The notes beneath the pieces were generated by a model. The model was given only the letters and a program-made list of their open reading frames with translations. It was not told where the DNA came from and ran no database searches. Below, piece after piece: positions 7,175-13,984 of a DNA stretch of 64,000 nucleotides. The translations under genes and the position numbers were made by a program. The stretch comes from Pseudomonadota bacterium. GTDB taxonomy: Bacteria > Pseudomonadota > Gammaproteobacteria > Burkholderiales > Burkholderiaceae_C. The stretch covers positions 62,001-126,000 of the forward strand of contig JAIUPH010000019.1 in NCBI GenBank assembly GCA_020161065.1. The letters run 5' to 3'. The stretch's first letter is position 1, and the number at the start of each line of letters is the position of its first letter.

Positions 7175-8677
7175 ATGAAGCGCCGTTGGGCATTGGCGTT
7201 ATTGCCGGCGCTGGGCTCGTGCAGCCTGTGGCCGCCGGTCGGCCCGCCGCCGGCTCCGCCTCCGCTGCCGCGCGAGTTCCGCGCCGCCTGGGTGGCCAGC
7301 GTCGCCCACATCGACTGGCCCAGCCGCGCCGGCCTCACCAGCGCCGCGCAGCGCGCCGAGATGCTGACGCTGCTCGACCGCGCCGCGGCCATCGGCCTCA
7401 ACGCGCTGGTGCTGCAGGTGCGGCCGGCCGCCGATGCGCTGTACCGATCGGCGCTGGAGCCCTGGAGCGAGTACCTCACCGGCGCCAGCGGCCGCGCGCC
7501 CGACGAAGACTGGGACCCGCTGGCCGAATGGGTGGACGGCGCGCACCGCCGCGGCCTGGAGCTGCACGCCTGGTTCAACCCCTACCGCGCGCGCCACCCC
7601 TCGGCGCGCAGCGAGCTGGCCGCCAATCACGTGGCCAATGCCGAGCCGGCCATCGTCAAGGCCTACGGCGACTACCTGTGGCTGGACCCCGGCGAGCCTC
7701 TCGCCGCCGAGCGCACGCGCGCCGTCGTGCTGGACGTGGTGCAGCGCTACGACATCGACGGCGTTCACCTCGACGACTACTTCTACCCCTACCCCGTCGA
7801 CGATGCGCAAGGCGCGGCGATCGACTTCCCCGATGACGCGTCGTGGCAGCGTTATGCCGACGGCGGCGGCACGCTCGCGCGCGCCGATTGGCGGCGCGAC
7901 AACGTCGACCGTTTGATCGAGACGCTGCAGCGCGAGGTGCACGCCGCCAAGCCCTGGCTGCGCTTCGGCATCAGCCCTTTCGGGCTGCCGCGGCCCGACC
8001 GCCGGCCGCCGGGCATCCGCGGCTTCAGCCAGTACGACAAGCTCTACGCCAACGTCGAGCGCTGGTGGGACGAAGGCTGGATGGACTACCTCGCGCCGCA
8101 GCTCTACTGGGCGATCGGCAAGACCGAGCAGGCCTTCGCGCCGCTGCAGGCCGCCTGGCGCGCCGGCAATGCGCAAGGCCGGCACCTGTGGCCGGGGCTG
8201 TTCACCAGCCGGCTGCAGGCCGAGCGCGATGCCTACGATGCCGCCGAGGTGCTGGCCCAGGTGGCGCTGACCCGCGGGCCGCGCGCCGACAACGGCCACC
8301 TGCACTTCAGCATGGCCGCGCTGCTGCAGGACCGCGACGGCATCGCCACGCGGCTGCGCGAAGGCCCTTACGCGCAAGCCGCGCTGACGCCGGCCACCCC
8401 CTGGCTGGCCGAGCCGGCGCCGCAGCCGCCGCACGTCGAGCGGCTGCCGCAGTCCGACGGCTCGCGCGCGCTGTGGCCGCGCCAGGGCGACGGCGCGCCG
8501 CTGCGCCAGGCCGTGCTGTGGCAATGGCGCCGCGGCGCCTGGCACTGGCAGGCGCAACCGCTGCCGGCCACCGCGCCGCTGACACTGGCCGCCGACGCGC
8601 AAGCCGCCTGGGTGCTGGGCATCGGCCGCAGCGGGCTGGAGAGCGCGGCGGTGGCCGTCGGCCTATCCGCTCCATGA
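7175..8677 (+). CDS. Glycoside hydrolase-like lipoprotein, GHL10 family (DigH/YddW-like)
   Basis: A 500-aa protein with a lipoprotein signal peptide (MKRRWALALLPALGSCS, Cys about residue 16) and a GHL10/DUF187 TIM-barrel. Motifs: PREFRAAWVASVAHIDWPS, ALVLQVRPAADALY, HAWFNPYRARHP, YDIDGVHLDDYFYPY (likely catalytic acidic residues), FGISPFGLPRPDRRPPGI and WMDYLAPQLYWAIG. E. coli DigH (YddW) of this family cleaves denuded peptidoglycan glycan strands, so a periplasmic or outer-membrane murein glycosidase fits the locus. The start ATG 7175 follows the nagX stop by 7 nt. The C-terminal ~100 residues (after LAEPAPQPPH) are a small beta-rich domain common in the family. It is last in the murQ operon before the 163-nt promoter-bearing gap. 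Confidence 0.87.
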   Translation: MKRRWALALLPALGSCSLWPPVGPPPAPPPLPREFRAAWVASVAHIDWPSRAGLTSAAQRAEMLTLLDRAAAIGLNALVLQVRPAADALYRSALEPWSEYLTGASGRAPDEDWDPLAEWVDGAHRRGLELHAWFNPYRARHPSARSELAANHVANAEPAIVKAYGDYLWLDPGEPLAAERTRAVVLDVVQRYDIDGVHLDDYFYPYPVDDAQGAAIDFPDDASWQRYADGGGTLARADWRRDNVDRLIETLQREVHAAKPWLRFGISPFGLPRPDRRPPGIRGFSQYDKLYANVERWWDEGWMDYLAPQLYWAIGKTEQAFAPLQAAWRAGNAQGRHLWPGLFTSRLQAERDAYDAAEVLAQVALTRGPRADNGHLHFSMAALLQDRDGIATRLREGPYAQAALTPATPWLAEPAPQPPHVERLPQSDGSRALWPRQGDGAPLRQAVLWQWRRGAWHWQAQPLPATAPLTLAADAQAAWVLGIGRSGLESAAVAVGLSAP

Positions 8678-8737
8678 CCATGAAAAGGCGCCATCGAATG
8701 CAGGATCTTCAAGCCGGCCCACCGCGCGGAGCGTCCG

Positions 8738-8808
8738 CGCATTCCCCCCGGTTATGTACGCCGCACGAGCTTTCATTGGCCGCGGCCGCGGCCGGTGGCC
8801 TAACCTGC
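8738..8808 (+). promoter_or_regulatory. Conserved promoter/operator element upstream of amino-sugar kinase
   Basis: This stretch aligns without gaps for its first ~45 nt with 15521-15565 upstream of the TonB receptor. Shared blocks are GCATTCC, CGGTTATG, and TTCATTGGCCGC after 15 variable nt, then a C-CTA-CCTGC block about 15 nt further on. A sigma-70-like reading is -35 TTGGCC (8777-8782) and -10 around CTAACC (8800-8805). CGGTTATG and CATTGGCCG form an imperfect dyad that could be a regulator site. The apparent ATG at 8754 lies inside the element. Confidence 0.7.
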
Positions 8809-8840
8809 GCGTTCTGGCAGCAGACGCAGACGGGACGGAC

Positions 8841-9782
8841 TTGAACGCGGTGGCAGCACGGCAAGGCGGGGCCGCCCTCGGCCTGGGCATCGATGCCGGC
8901 GGTACGCAGACCCGCTGGGCGCTGGCCACGCCGGCCGGCGAGTTGCTGGCCGAAGGCAGCGTGGCCGGCTTGAGCGCCATGCAACTGGCCAGCCGCAACG
9001 GCCAGCAGGCGGTGCGCGACACGCTGGCCGCGCTGGCCAGCGACGTGCTGGCCGTCGGCCGGCCGAGCCAGGTGCACGCCGGCCTCACCGGCTACGGCGG
9101 CGTGCGCGAGCCGCTGTCGGGCCTGATCCGCGCGCCGCTGGGCCTGGGCGCCGAAGCGGTGACCATCGTCACCGACATCGAGGTGGCCTACCTCGACGTC
9201 TTCCGCCGCGGCGAGGGCTACCTGGTCTACGCCGGCACCGGATCGATCGCCGCCTTCATCGACGCCGACGGCGGCTTCCACCGCGTGGGCGGCCGCGGCG
9301 GCTTGCTGGACGACGGCGGCAGCGGCTTCTGGATCGCGCGCGAGGCGCTGCGCCACATCTGGCGGCAGGAAGACGAAGAGCCCGGCGCCTGGCAGCGCTC
9401 GGCGATGGCGCGCGAGGTGCTGGAGCACGTGGGCGGCAGCGACTGGAGCCACAGCCGGCAGTTCATCTACACCGTCGATCGTGGCGAGATGGGCAAGCTG
9501 GCGCTGGCCGTCGCCGCGGCGGCCGGCAGCGACCCCGTGGCGCTGCGCCTGCTGGAGGCCGCGGGCAGCGAACTGGGCCGGCTGGCGCGCCTGCTCGTGC
9601 AACGCTTCGGCCCGCGCCCGGTGGCGCTGGCCGGGCGCGTGTTCCAGCTGCACCCGGTGATCGAGCAGGCCTGCCGTGCCGCGGTGCCCGAGGCGGCCGC
9701 GCTGCACCTGCGCGTCAGCCACGGCCACCACGCGGCGGCACGCATCGCGGCGCGCGCCGTCGTGCAGCCCGGCGCGTCATGA
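8841..9782 (+). CDS. N-acetylhexosamine kinase, BadF/BadG/BcrA/BcrD family (NagK/MurK-like)
   Basis: A ~313-aa cytoplasmic sugar kinase of the BadF/BadG ATPase fold. ATP-binding motifs: GLGIDAGGTQTRW (phosphate 1), VTDIEVAYLDVF, GEGYLVYAGTGSIAAF (phosphate 2), and GRGGLLDDGGSGFWIAREALR; VALAGRVFQLHPV is the C-terminal adenosine region. Members phosphorylate GlcNAc and/or MurNAc (MurK). With murQ nearby, MurNAc to MurNAc-6-P is an attractive role, which would feed MurQ directly. The TTG at 8841 (or GTG 8850) is chosen because the only upstream in-frame ATG (8754) falls inside the promoter element shared with the TonB receptor gene. Its stop overlaps the amidase start (ATGA). Substrate is inferred. 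Confidence 0.85.
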   Translation: MNAVAARQGGAALGLGIDAGGTQTRWALATPAGELLAEGSVAGLSAMQLASRNGQQAVRDTLAALASDVLAVGRPSQVHAGLTGYGGVREPLSGLIRAPLGLGAEAVTIVTDIEVAYLDVFRRGEGYLVYAGTGSIAAFIDADGGFHRVGGRGGLLDDGGSGFWIAREALRHIWRQEDEEPGAWQRSAMAREVLEHVGGSDWSHSRQFIYTVDRGEMGKLALAVAAAAGSDPVALRLLEAAGSELGRLARLLVQRFGPRPVALAGRVFQLHPVIEQACRAAVPEAAALHLRVSHGHHAAARIAARAVVQPGAS

Positions 9783-10576
9783 CGATGAGCCGACGATTCG
9801 CCTGGCTGCTGGCGGCCGCGGCGCTGCTGCTGGCCGGCTGCGCCGGCGGCCCGCGGCTGACGATCGACGGCAGCCACCGCGCCGTCAGCCAGGGCCCGCG
9901 GGTGGACCTGCTGGTGCTGCACTACACGGTGCTGGACCAGCCCACCTCGCTGCGCGTGCTGACGCAGCAGGAGGTGTCCAGCCACTACCTGGTGGGCGAC
10001 GACGACCCGCCCACCATCTACCGCCTGGTGGACGAAGACCAGCGCGCCAACCACGCCGGCGTCAGCAACTGGGCGCGGCGGGTGCTGGTCAACATGTCGT
10101 CGATCGGCATCGAGATCGTCAACCCCGGCTACGTCGACACGCCCGAGGGCCGCCGCTACGCGCCGTATCCGGCCAAGCAGATCGACGCCGTCGTCGCACT
10201 GGTGCGGGATATCGTCAAACGTTGGGGCATCCCGCCCGAGCGCGTGGTCGGCCATGCCGACGTGGCGCCCGGCCGCAAGCAGGACCCGGGGCCGCTCTTC
10301 CCGTGGAAGCGCCTGGCCCAGGAAGGCCTGGCCCAGTGGTTCGACGAAAGCCGCGCCGCCGCGCTGCAGCCGCGCTACGCGGCCAGCCTGCCCGACACCT
10401 TGTGGTTCCAGCAGCGGCTGGCGCGCGTGGGCTACGGCGTGCCGCAGGACGGCGTGCTCGACACCGCCACGCTCGACGTGCTGACCTCGTTCCAGATGCG
10501 CTTTCGCCCCGCGCGCTACGACGGCGTGCCCGACGCCGAGACCGCCGCCATCCTGGCGGTGCTGACCACCCCGTGA
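9779..10576 (+). CDS. amiD: N-acetylmuramoyl-L-alanine amidase lipoprotein, AmiD-like
   Basis: A 265-aa zinc amidase that removes the peptide from MurNAc or anhydro-MurNAc. It has a lipoprotein signal with lipobox LLAGC (Cys about 21), so it is probably anchored to the outer membrane like E. coli AmiD. The Amidase_2 domain follows: LLVLHYTVLD (Zn His), SSHYLVGDD, NHAGVSNW, SIGIEIVNPG, and GHADVAPGRKQDPGPLFPW (Zn His and Asp). The C-terminal ~70 residues (LPDTLWFQQRLARVGYGVPQ onward) form a peptidoglycan-binding-1 domain. ATG 9779 overlaps the kinase stop; 9785 is an alternative. It shares an operon with the kinase and likely feeds the AmpG-like importer. Confidence 0.92.
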   Translation: MTMSRRFAWLLAAAALLLAGCAGGPRLTIDGSHRAVSQGPRVDLLVLHYTVLDQPTSLRVLTQQEVSSHYLVGDDDPPTIYRLVDEDQRANHAGVSNWARRVLVNMSSIGIEIVNPGYVDTPEGRRYAPYPAKQIDAVVALVRDIVKRWGIPPERVVGHADVAPGRKQDPGPLFPWKRLAQEGLAQWFDESRAAALQPRYAASLPDTLWFQQRLARVGYGVPQDGVLDTATLDVLTSFQMRFRPARYDGVPDAETAAILAVLTTP

Positions 10577-10602
10577 CGGGCCGCCGCGCCTTGCCACGTT
10601 CC

Positions 10603-10608
10603 TAGAAT
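10603..10608 (+). promoter_or_regulatory. Putative -10 box of the LysR gene
   Basis: TAGAAT ends 8 nt before the LysR ATG at 10617. No convincing -35 is visible at the right distance. The position implies a leaderless or nearly leaderless transcript. Confidence 0.4.
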
Positions 10609-10616
10609 CGCGCCCC

Positions 10617-11522
10617 ATGCGGCTGCGCCACATCGAAGTCTTCCACGCCGTGATGCAGGCCGGCACCATCAGCGGCGCGGCGCAGGTGCTGCACATCTCG
10701 CAGCCGGCGGTCACCAAGGTGCTGCAGCATTGCGAGCTGCAGCTCGGGCTGCCGCTGTTCGAGCGCATCCGCGGCAAGCTCTACCCGCGGCCCGAGGCGC
10801 ACCGCCTGTTCGCCGAGACCGAGAAGCTTGCGCGCGACCTCGCCGGCATCCGCCGCCTGGCGGCCTCGCTGAAGAGCAAGTCGGTGGAGACCATCCGCAT
10901 CGTGGCCACGCCCTCGCTGGGCCTGAGCCTGCTGCCGGCGGCAATGGCCGCCTGGCGGCGCGACTTTCCGCAGACGCAATGCGAGCTGGCGACCCAGCAC
11001 ACCGAGGAGATCGTCAACATCCTGCGCATCGGCGAGGCCGACCTCGGCCTGTCGCTGTGCGACCCGCGCCACCCCACCATCGTCGCCGAGCCGCTGGCCG
11101 AAGGCCCGCTGGTGGCGCTGGCGCGCGCCGGCACCTGGCCGGACGCGCCGCGCGGCCAGCCCATCGCCGTGGCCGAGCTGCCCGACGACCTGATCGGACT
11201 GCCCAACGCCGACCCGCTGGGCGAGCTGATCGCCGGCGCCTTCGAGGCCGCCGACCGCCAGCCGGTGTACGGCACCGTCGTGCAGACCTACCAGCTGGCG
11301 CGCGCGCTGGTGGAAGCCGGCGGCGGCGTGGCCGTGGTCGACCCCTTCAGCGCCGCGCTGCCGCCGGCCGAACGGCTGCAGCGGCGGCCGCTGCAGCCGG
11401 CGCTGCCGGTGCGCCTGTACGTGCTGAGCGCCAGCCAGGCGCCGCTGTCGCACGGCGCGCGCGAACTGGTCAAGCACGTCACCCAGGTGGCGCGGCGGGC
11501 GCTGGACGCCGGCTGGGCATGA
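10617..11522 (+). CDS. LysR-family transcriptional regulator
   Basis: A 301-aa LysR-type regulator. The N-terminal winged HTH is clear: MRLRHIEVFHAVMQAGTISG, AAQVLHISQPAVTKVLQ and LGLPLFERIRGKLYP. The C-terminal effector-binding domain runs from about residue 90 (VETIRIVATPSLGLSLLP). It lies in the same direction between the amidase and the D-Ala-D-Ala dipeptidase, and its stop overlaps the dipeptidase start (ATGA), so it is probably the pathway-specific regulator of the murein-fragment genes. The inducer is unknown; an amino sugar or muropeptide would suit the context. It could also control the shared promoter element found upstream of the kinase and TonB receptor, but nothing in the sequence proves this. 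Confidence 0.93.
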   Translation: MRLRHIEVFHAVMQAGTISGAAQVLHISQPAVTKVLQHCELQLGLPLFERIRGKLYPRPEAHRLFAETEKLARDLAGIRRLAASLKSKSVETIRIVATPSLGLSLLPAAMAAWRRDFPQTQCELATQHTEEIVNILRIGEADLGLSLCDPRHPTIVAEPLAEGPLVALARAGTWPDAPRGQPIAVAELPDDLIGLPNADPLGELIAGAFEAADRQPVYGTVVQTYQLARALVEAGGGVAVVDPFSAALPPAERLQRRPLQPALPVRLYVLSASQAPLSHGARELVKHVTQVARRALDAGWA

Positions 11523-12139
11523 CGACCGAAGTGCGCACCATCGGCATCGACGAGCTGCCGGCCCATGCCGACTACCGCGCGCTGGCCGCCATCGCCGGGC
11601 TGCAGGTCGACCTGCGCTACGCCAGCCCGCGCAACCTGCTGGGCCGCGACCTTTATTCGCCGCACGACTGCGCCTGGCTGCACCGCGAGGCGGCCGATGC
11701 ACTGCAGCAGGCCGTGCACTGGCTGCAGCGCGAACGGCCCGACTTGCGCCTGTGCGTGCTGGACGCCGCGCGCCCGCAACGCGTGCAGGAACGGTTCTGG
11801 GCCCACGTGCAAGGCACGCCGATGGAGCCCTATTTCGCGCCGCCCGAGCGCGGCTCGATCCACAGCTACGGCATGGCCGTCGACATCACGCTGGCCGACG
11901 CGCAAGGGCAAGAGCTGGACATGGGCACGCCCTTCGACGACACCACCGAGCGGTCGCACCCGGCGCTGGAGCACCGGCATGCGGCGGCCGGGCTGCTGAG
12001 CGAGGCCCAACTCGCCAACCGCCGCCTGCTGCGCACGGCACTGCTGCAAGCCGGCTGGCAGGCCATCAGCACCGAGTGGTGGCACTTCGACTTCGGCGAC
12101 CGCGACGAAGTAAGGCGGCGGCTGCCGCGGATCGTTTGA
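11519..12139 (+). CDS. ddpX: D-alanyl-D-alanine dipeptidase, M15D (DdpX/VanX-like)
   Basis: A 206-aa zinc metallopeptidase hydrolysing D-Ala-D-Ala. The family motifs are present: LQVDLRYASPRNLLGRDLYS near the N-terminus, LDAARPQRVQERFW, the zinc motif SIHSYGMAVDIT (SxHxxGxAxD), DMGTPFDD, and the catalytic/zinc motif STEWWHFDFGD (ExxWH). No signal peptide, so it acts in the cytoplasm, as E. coli DdpX does when D-Ala-D-Ala from murein turnover serves as carbon and nitrogen source. It overlaps the LysR gene by 4 nt. In this locus it would degrade D-Ala-D-Ala released by turnover and imported by the peptide ABC transporter, rather than confer glycopeptide resistance. Confidence 0.93.
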   Translation: MTTEVRTIGIDELPAHADYRALAAIAGLQVDLRYASPRNLLGRDLYSPHDCAWLHREAADALQQAVHWLQRERPDLRLCVLDAARPQRVQERFWAHVQGTPMEPYFAPPERGSIHSYGMAVDITLADAQGQELDMGTPFDDTTERSHPALEHRHAAAGLLSEAQLANRRLLRTALLQAGWQAISTEWWHFDFGDRDEVRRRLPRIV

Positions 12140-12158
12140 TCTGCCGCGCCCTGGAACA

Positions 12159-12245
12159 CAGGCTCAAGCCGCGGCCAAAGCCAGCGAAGGCAGCTTGGCC
12201 CGGGTGTGGGACAACAACGAGGACGCCGCTTACGACCGGATGTGA
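12159..12245 (+). pseudogene. Remnant of an antitoxin C-terminus
   Basis: The frame ending in TGA at 12243-12245 reads KASEGSLARVWDNNEDAAYD followed by RM. This strongly resembles the C-terminal tail (S-x-x-xVWDNxEDAxYD) of AbrB/MazE- and DUF2281-like antitoxins. Upstream of about 12159 the frame no longer looks like that family, and there is no start codon with a DNA-binding domain, so only the last ~28 codons survive. It is directly followed by a broken toxin-like start. Confidence 0.6.
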
Positions 12246-12250
12246 CCACG

Positions 12251-12319
12251 ATGGCCAATGCTTCGAGGTTCAGCTTCGGAGACGTGGTGAAGAAGTTCAA
12301 ACCGCAGCCAATCCACTGA
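12251..12319 (+). pseudogene. Remnant of a MazF/PemK-like toxin start
   Basis: A 22-codon reading frame begins 6 nt after the antitoxin remnant, reads MANASRFSFGDVVKKFK and stops at 12317. The FxFGDVV start is typical of MazF/PemK toxins, and its position right behind an antitoxin tail supports a decayed type II module. It is too short to be functional. Confidence 0.5.
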
Positions 12320-12399
12320 TCTCAGGCCGCTGCATGTTCAAAGAAGCGGAGCCGGCTCTGTGTGCGATGTCCGGGACTCTCCTGGGGCTAAAACCTGTC

Positions 12400-12416
12400 A
12401 ACACCCTTATAGTGTT
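12400..12416 (+). promoter_or_regulatory. Dyad operator overlapping a -10 box, upstream of Xre regulator
   Basis: AACAC-CCTTATA-GTGTT is a perfect 5-bp inverted repeat around a 7-nt centre. It contains TATAGT (12408-12413), a good -10 box, and lies 84 nt before the Xre start codon. Such dyads are typical autorepression sites of Xre/HigA-like regulators. The surrounding sequence is also more AT-rich than the rest of the window. Confidence 0.5.
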
Positions 12417-12500
12417 TTTTCATGCTACCCGATAAGATCGCATCAGCCAACAGTTTCAGGATGCCGTGACGTCCTTCAAGAGTTCGCTCGACTCCTTGTC

Positions 12501-12896
12501 ATGCCTACCGCAGCCACCCCATCTGCCGCACCCGAGCCCGCCGCACCCGTCGCACGCTTTGCGGCGCGCCTGAGCCAGATTCGCCGGCAGGCGTCCATGA
12601 CGCAGCAGGCGCTGGCAGACATTGCCGGCGTTCATGTGAACCAGATTCGCCGCTACGAGGCCGGCAGCGCACAACCTACGCTCGAGGCCCTGGTCGGCCT
12701 GGCGCGGGCGCTGCACGTGAGCCTGGATCAACTCGTGTTCGACGAGGGCGAGCGTGGGCCGTCGGACGATCTGCGTTTGCAGTTCGAGGCGGTGAGCCAC
12801 ATGTCCGATGACGACCGGCGGATCATCAAGGCGCTGCTCGACGGGATGATCGTCAAGCATCAGACCAAGCAGATGGTCGGCAACCTCAGCAGCTAA
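12501..12896 (+). CDS. Xre-family helix-turn-helix regulator
   Basis: A 131-aa cytoplasmic DNA-binding protein. Residues ~25-80 form a Cro/C1-type HTH: RFAARLSQIRRQASMTQQAL, ADIAGVHVNQIRRYEAGSAQ, PTLEALVGLARALHVSLDQL. The C-terminal part (LRLQFEAVSHMSDDDRRIIK, ALLDGMIVKHQ) is a short helical region often seen in stand-alone Xre regulators near toxin-antitoxin genes. ATG 12501 starts a Pro/Ala-rich leader without a clear Shine-Dalgarno; the frame is open further upstream, but those codons are not HTH-like. It is followed after 23 nt by an antitoxin/PIN pair, and an operator-like dyad lies upstream. Confidence 0.85.
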   Translation: MPTAATPSAAPEPAAPVARFAARLSQIRRQASMTQQALADIAGVHVNQIRRYEAGSAQPTLEALVGLARALHVSLDQLVFDEGERGPSDDLRLQFEAVSHMSDDDRRIIKALLDGMIVKHQTKQMVGNLSS

Positions 12897-12919
12897 GCGC
12901 AGAACCCAAGGAACACACG

Positions 12920-13162
12920 ATGACGACCGTACAAATCAACTTGCCCGACGAACTGGCGCAGAAGGCGGCCAGTGCGGGCCTGCTGTCGGCCGAGGCGATG
13001 GAGGCGATGCTGCGCGAGCAGCTACGCCGCCGCGCGGGCGACGCGCTGCAAGCGATGTGGCAGCGGGGGCCGCAAGAGGAACTCACGCCCGAGATCGAGC
13101 AGGAGATCGTCGAGGAGGTGCGCAAGGTGCGCGCCGAGCGGCGCATGCGCGGGGCGAGTTGA
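12920..13162 (+). CDS. Putative antitoxin of a PIN-toxin module
   Basis: An 80-aa charged protein beginning MTTVQINLPDELAQKAASAG, a pattern seen in ribbon-helix-helix type antitoxins (short beta strand then helices), followed by a long acidic helix EELTPEIEQEIVEEVRKVRA that would wrap the toxin. Its stop overlaps the start of the PIN gene (TGATG), the standard antitoxin-toxin arrangement. The antitoxin would neutralise the PIN ribonuclease and autoregulate the pair. The family is not recognised with certainty. Confidence 0.75.
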   Translation: MTTVQINLPDELAQKAASAGLLSAEAMEAMLREQLRRRAGDALQAMWQRGPQEELTPEIEQEIVEEVRKVRAERRMRGAS

Positions 13163-13617
13163 TGCCGGGTTTAACGCACCCGCCGCTGCGGCTGGTACTC
13201 GATACGAATGTCGTGATGGCCGGGCTGCTGTGGAATGGGCCACCTCGTCGGCTGTTGCAGGCGGCCATCGACGGCGAGGTCGATCTCTTCAGCAGCGCGG
13301 TGCTGCTCGATGAACTGGCCCATACGCTGGGCTATTCGAAGTTCACCAAGCGCATCGAGAGCTTCGGCACCAGCATCGCGGCGCTGGTGGCGCAGCACAC
13401 GGCGCTCGTCAGCCTGGTCGCGCCGGCCAGCGTGCCGCGCCTGGTCGCCAACGATTCCGACGACGATCACGTCATCGCTGCGGCCGTCGCGGCGCGCGCC
13501 GAGCTGATCGTCACCGGGGATCGCAAGCACCTGCTGCCCATCGGCAGCCATCAGGGCATCGCCATCGTCTCCGCACGGGAGGTCGTCGACAGGCTTGAGG
13601 CAAAAGGCATCGGTTAA
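13162..13617 (+). CDS. PIN-domain toxin (putative toxin-antitoxin ribonuclease)
   Basis: A 151-aa PIN-domain protein. Acidic Mg-binding residues are in place: LRLVLDTNVVMAGLLWNGPP (first Asp), SSAVLLDELAHTLGYSKF (Glu), NDSDDDHVIAAAVAARAELI and IVTGDRKHLLPI (Asp). This is the PRK-like/COG1569 subgroup of putative toxin PIN proteins, which cleave RNA. It overlaps the upstream antitoxin gene by one base. Together with the Xre regulator and decayed module it forms a small accessory island between murein genes. Confidence 0.88.
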   Translation: MPGLTHPPLRLVLDTNVVMAGLLWNGPPRRLLQAAIDGEVDLFSSAVLLDELAHTLGYSKFTKRIESFGTSIAALVAQHTALVSLVAPASVPRLVANDSDDDHVIAAAVAARAELIVTGDRKHLLPIGSHQGIAIVSAREVVDRLEAKGIG

Positions 13618-13909
13618 GGCCAGCCCGCAATACTGGGTCGGATGTCCACCACTCACATGGCTTGTACGTCTGCAGCAAGAAGCGGGTATAGCTCAGGTCA
13701 TCAATGACCTTGTGCGCGAGCCCATCCAGCAACATACCGCGCAGCCTCTCGAACTCGATCTCCCAGCCAGCAGGAGCATCGTGATCAGGGATGCTGAGGT
13801 AGCGCCAATCGAGCGCACGCCCCGCATCGAACAGATTCCAGCAAGGAGAGGCCAGACGACGCGAGCTTTGCCAGTTGCAGAGAAGCTCCCGAATCGTCGG
13901 CAGCGACAT
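13511..13909 (-). CDS. Hypothetical protein or gene fragment
   Basis: An open frame of up to 132 aa on the minus strand. From the ATG at 13909 it reads MSLPTIRELLCNWQSSRRLA and later IDDLSYTRFLLQTYKPCEWW. Composition is protein-like, with many aromatic residues and lower GC than neighbouring genes, so at least the part between 13618 and 13909 may be a genuine coding remnant. The last ~35 codons run antisense to the PIN toxin gene and look like shadow sequence, so the true gene may be truncated. No family recognised. No other gene covers 13618-13984. Confidence 0.3.
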   Translation of the reverse strand: MSLPTIRELLCNWQSSRRLASPCWNLFDAGRALDWRYLSIPDHDAPAGWEIEFERLRGMLLDGLAHKVIDDLSYTRFLLQTYKPCEWWTSDPVLRAGLNRCLLPQACRRPPVRRRWRCPDGCRWAAGACDPR

Positions 13910-13984
13910 CGAATTCGACCTGCTTGGGCCCCCAAATCACCCCATCGCCCGACATAACCGCGCCGCATTACCCACCCCGCAACC

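Noticed and set aside
11519-12139. Vancomycin-resistance interpretation of the VanX-like dipeptidase
   Set aside because: No vanH/vanA ligase pair or vanRS nearby, organism is Gram-negative, and context is murein turnover, so DdpX-type catabolism is the better reading.
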